From contig CAJLCG010000065.1 in the NCBI GenBank assembly GCA_905205085.1, positions 1 to 13,119 of the forward strand: a DNA stretch of 13,119 nt, given 5' to 3'. A program made the translations under genes and the position numbers. Source of the stretch: an uncultured Oscillospiraceae bacterium. Its GTDB lineage: Bacteria; Bacillota; Clostridia; Oscillospirales; Oscillospiraceae. Position 1 is the first letter of the stretch; every line of letters starts with the position of its first letter. Of the stretch, positions 12,472 to 13,119 are shown piece after piece. Below the pieces are notes generated by a model that searched no databases, was not told the origin of the DNA, and saw nothing but the letters and a program-made list of their open reading frames with translations.

Positions 12472-13008
12472 TCAAAGTCCCAGCAGGACCTTGGTCTTCA
12501 GCACGGTGGCCACCGTCTTGGCGTCCTCCACTGTGCCGTCCATCACCTGCTCCAGTAGCTGCTGGAAGGGCATGGTGATCACATTCAAAAATTCATCCTC
12601 GTCGGGGTGGCTCTCCTTTTTTCGCAGGTCCCGGGCCAAATACATATGAAGCCGCTCGGTACAAAAACCCGGAGAGGCCAGCAGGCAGCCCAGGTAGGTC
12701 AGCTCCCCGGCCTCCAGGCCGGTCTCCTCGCTCAGCTCCCGGATGGCGGCGGGGCGGTGGTCCTCTCCGGCGTCCAGCTTACCCGCGGGCAGCTCCAGCA
12801 GCACCTGGTGGAAGGGATAGCGGTACTGCTGCACCAGGGTGACGTTGTTCTCCTCATCCAGGGCCAGAATGGCCACGCCGCCGGGGTGCTCCACTACCTC
12901 CCGGGTAGCCACCTTGCCATCGGGCAGCTGGGCCTTATCTACCTTTAATGTTACAATGACTCCGTCAAACAGGGTCTTGCTCTCTACCGTACGCTCGGTC
13001 AAATCCAT
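12472..13008 (-). CDS. NUDIX hydrolase, ADP-ribose pyrophosphatase-like
   Basis: This 178-residue protein carries a complete Nudix box from G76 (GKLDAGE) through R90-E91 to EETGL at 94-98, matching GX5EX7REUXEEXGU. It is preceded by LELPAGK and followed, 15-20 residues later, by the SPGF segment usual in ADP-ribose pyrophosphatases (NudF/YqkG type). The enzyme is expected to cleave ADP-ribose to AMP and ribose 5-phosphate with divalent metal. It is the first gene of the run leading into walR-walK-yycH-yycI, 14 bases before walR. NUDIX genes are not standard members of wal operons, so this link may be particular to the lineage. Substrate assignment rests on motif context only. Confidence 0.9.
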   Translation of the reverse strand: MDLTERTVESKTLFDGVIVTLKVDKAQLPDGKVATREVVEHPGGVAILALDEENNVTLVQQYRYPFHQVLLELPAGKLDAGEDHRPAAIRELSEETGLEAGELTYLGCLLASPGFCTERLHMYLARDLRKKESHPDEDEFLNVITMPFQQLLEQVMDGTVEDAKTVATVLKTKVLLGL

Positions 13009-13036
13009 GTGATGTGTTCCTCCCTTACGTATCGCT

Positions 13037-13054
13037 CCCTCGTCCGCGCGAGGG
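13037..13054 (-). repeat. Small hairpin in the leader of the NUDIX-wal operon
   Basis: On the minus strand CCCTCG and CGAGGG pair over six bases with a CGCGGA loop, between the promoter and the ribosome binding region. No T-run follows. It could affect mRNA stability or be chance. Confidence 0.4.
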
Positions 13055-13067
13055 TACAGATATGGTT

Positions 13068-13096
13068 ATTATACCACCGTTCTCTCCTAGGGTAAA
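13068..13096 (-). promoter_or_regulatory. Promoter of the NUDIX-walRK-yycHI operon
   Basis: On the minus strand a consensus TATAAT (13073-13068) carries an extended -10 TG one base upstream. TTTACC (13096-13091) lies 17 bases before it, a four-of-six match to the -35. The leader to the NUDIX ATG is about 55 bases. Confidence 0.75.
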
Positions 13097-13119
13097 GAAA
13101 AAGCCGCCCGCGGACACGC

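Noticed and set aside
13094..13119. Right arm of a terminator for a gene beyond the window
   Set aside because: A GC-rich stretch followed by T5 on the minus strand fits, but the other arm is outside the window, so it cannot be judged.

Overview
The window reads as a Firmicutes chromosome, most likely a GC-rich gut clostridium of the Oscillospiraceae (Flavonifractor / Pseudoflavonifractor-like). The grounds are a WalR-WalK-YycH-YycI operon, a BlaI/M56 pair and Tn916-type recombination genes; the family-level placement is inference. Two regions with different base composition and opposite gene orientation meet near 4.1-4.3 kb.

Region 1 (1 to about 4250, plus strand, clearly lower GC) is the integrase end of an integrative element; its other end lies before base 1. 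In order it holds: the tail of an unrecognised gene; a near-perfect 18-bp hairpin; a two-TM protein and an FtsK/HerA-like ATPase that together look like a Tn916 Orf21/TcpA coupling protein split into two overlapping genes; a replication origin-like stem-loop; a CRESS-DNA-virus-like Rep (HUH endonuclease plus superfamily 3 helicase); a Tn916 Xis-like excisionase; and a Tn916 Int-like tyrosine recombinase. The stem-loop just before rep displays TAGTATTAC, the nonanucleotide nicked by circovirus and geminivirus-type Reps, so the Rep and its probable origin lie side by side. The layout copies the right half of Tn916 (coupling ATPase, rolling-circle initiator, Xis, Int), but a CRESS-type Rep sits where Tn916 has its Orf20 relaxase. 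My reading is that the excised circle replicates from the stem-loop and may be mobilised by the same Rep together with the split ATPase.

Region 2 (4100-4515) has no gene. It holds the presumed attachment end with two pairs of short direct repeats, a GC-rich stretch full of nested dyads that may be an interspersed repeat, and a strong bidirectional terminator.

Region 3 (4516-13119, minus strand, GC-rich) is host chromosome. Reading from the right: a promoter drives an ADP-ribose pyrophosphatase-like NUDIX gene, then walR, walK, yycH and yycI, the essential cell-wall stress two-component system with its two membrane regulators. Glutamate racemase (murI) follows after about 100 bp, possibly with its own promoter, and ends in a terminator that overlaps its stop codon. 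Next comes an autoregulated blaI-M56 peptidase operon with BlaI-type operators over its promoter. Cell-wall monitoring (WalRK, BlaI/M56) and peptidoglycan precursor supply (MurI) are therefore clustered, and the element has inserted just past the end of this cluster without breaking a visible gene.
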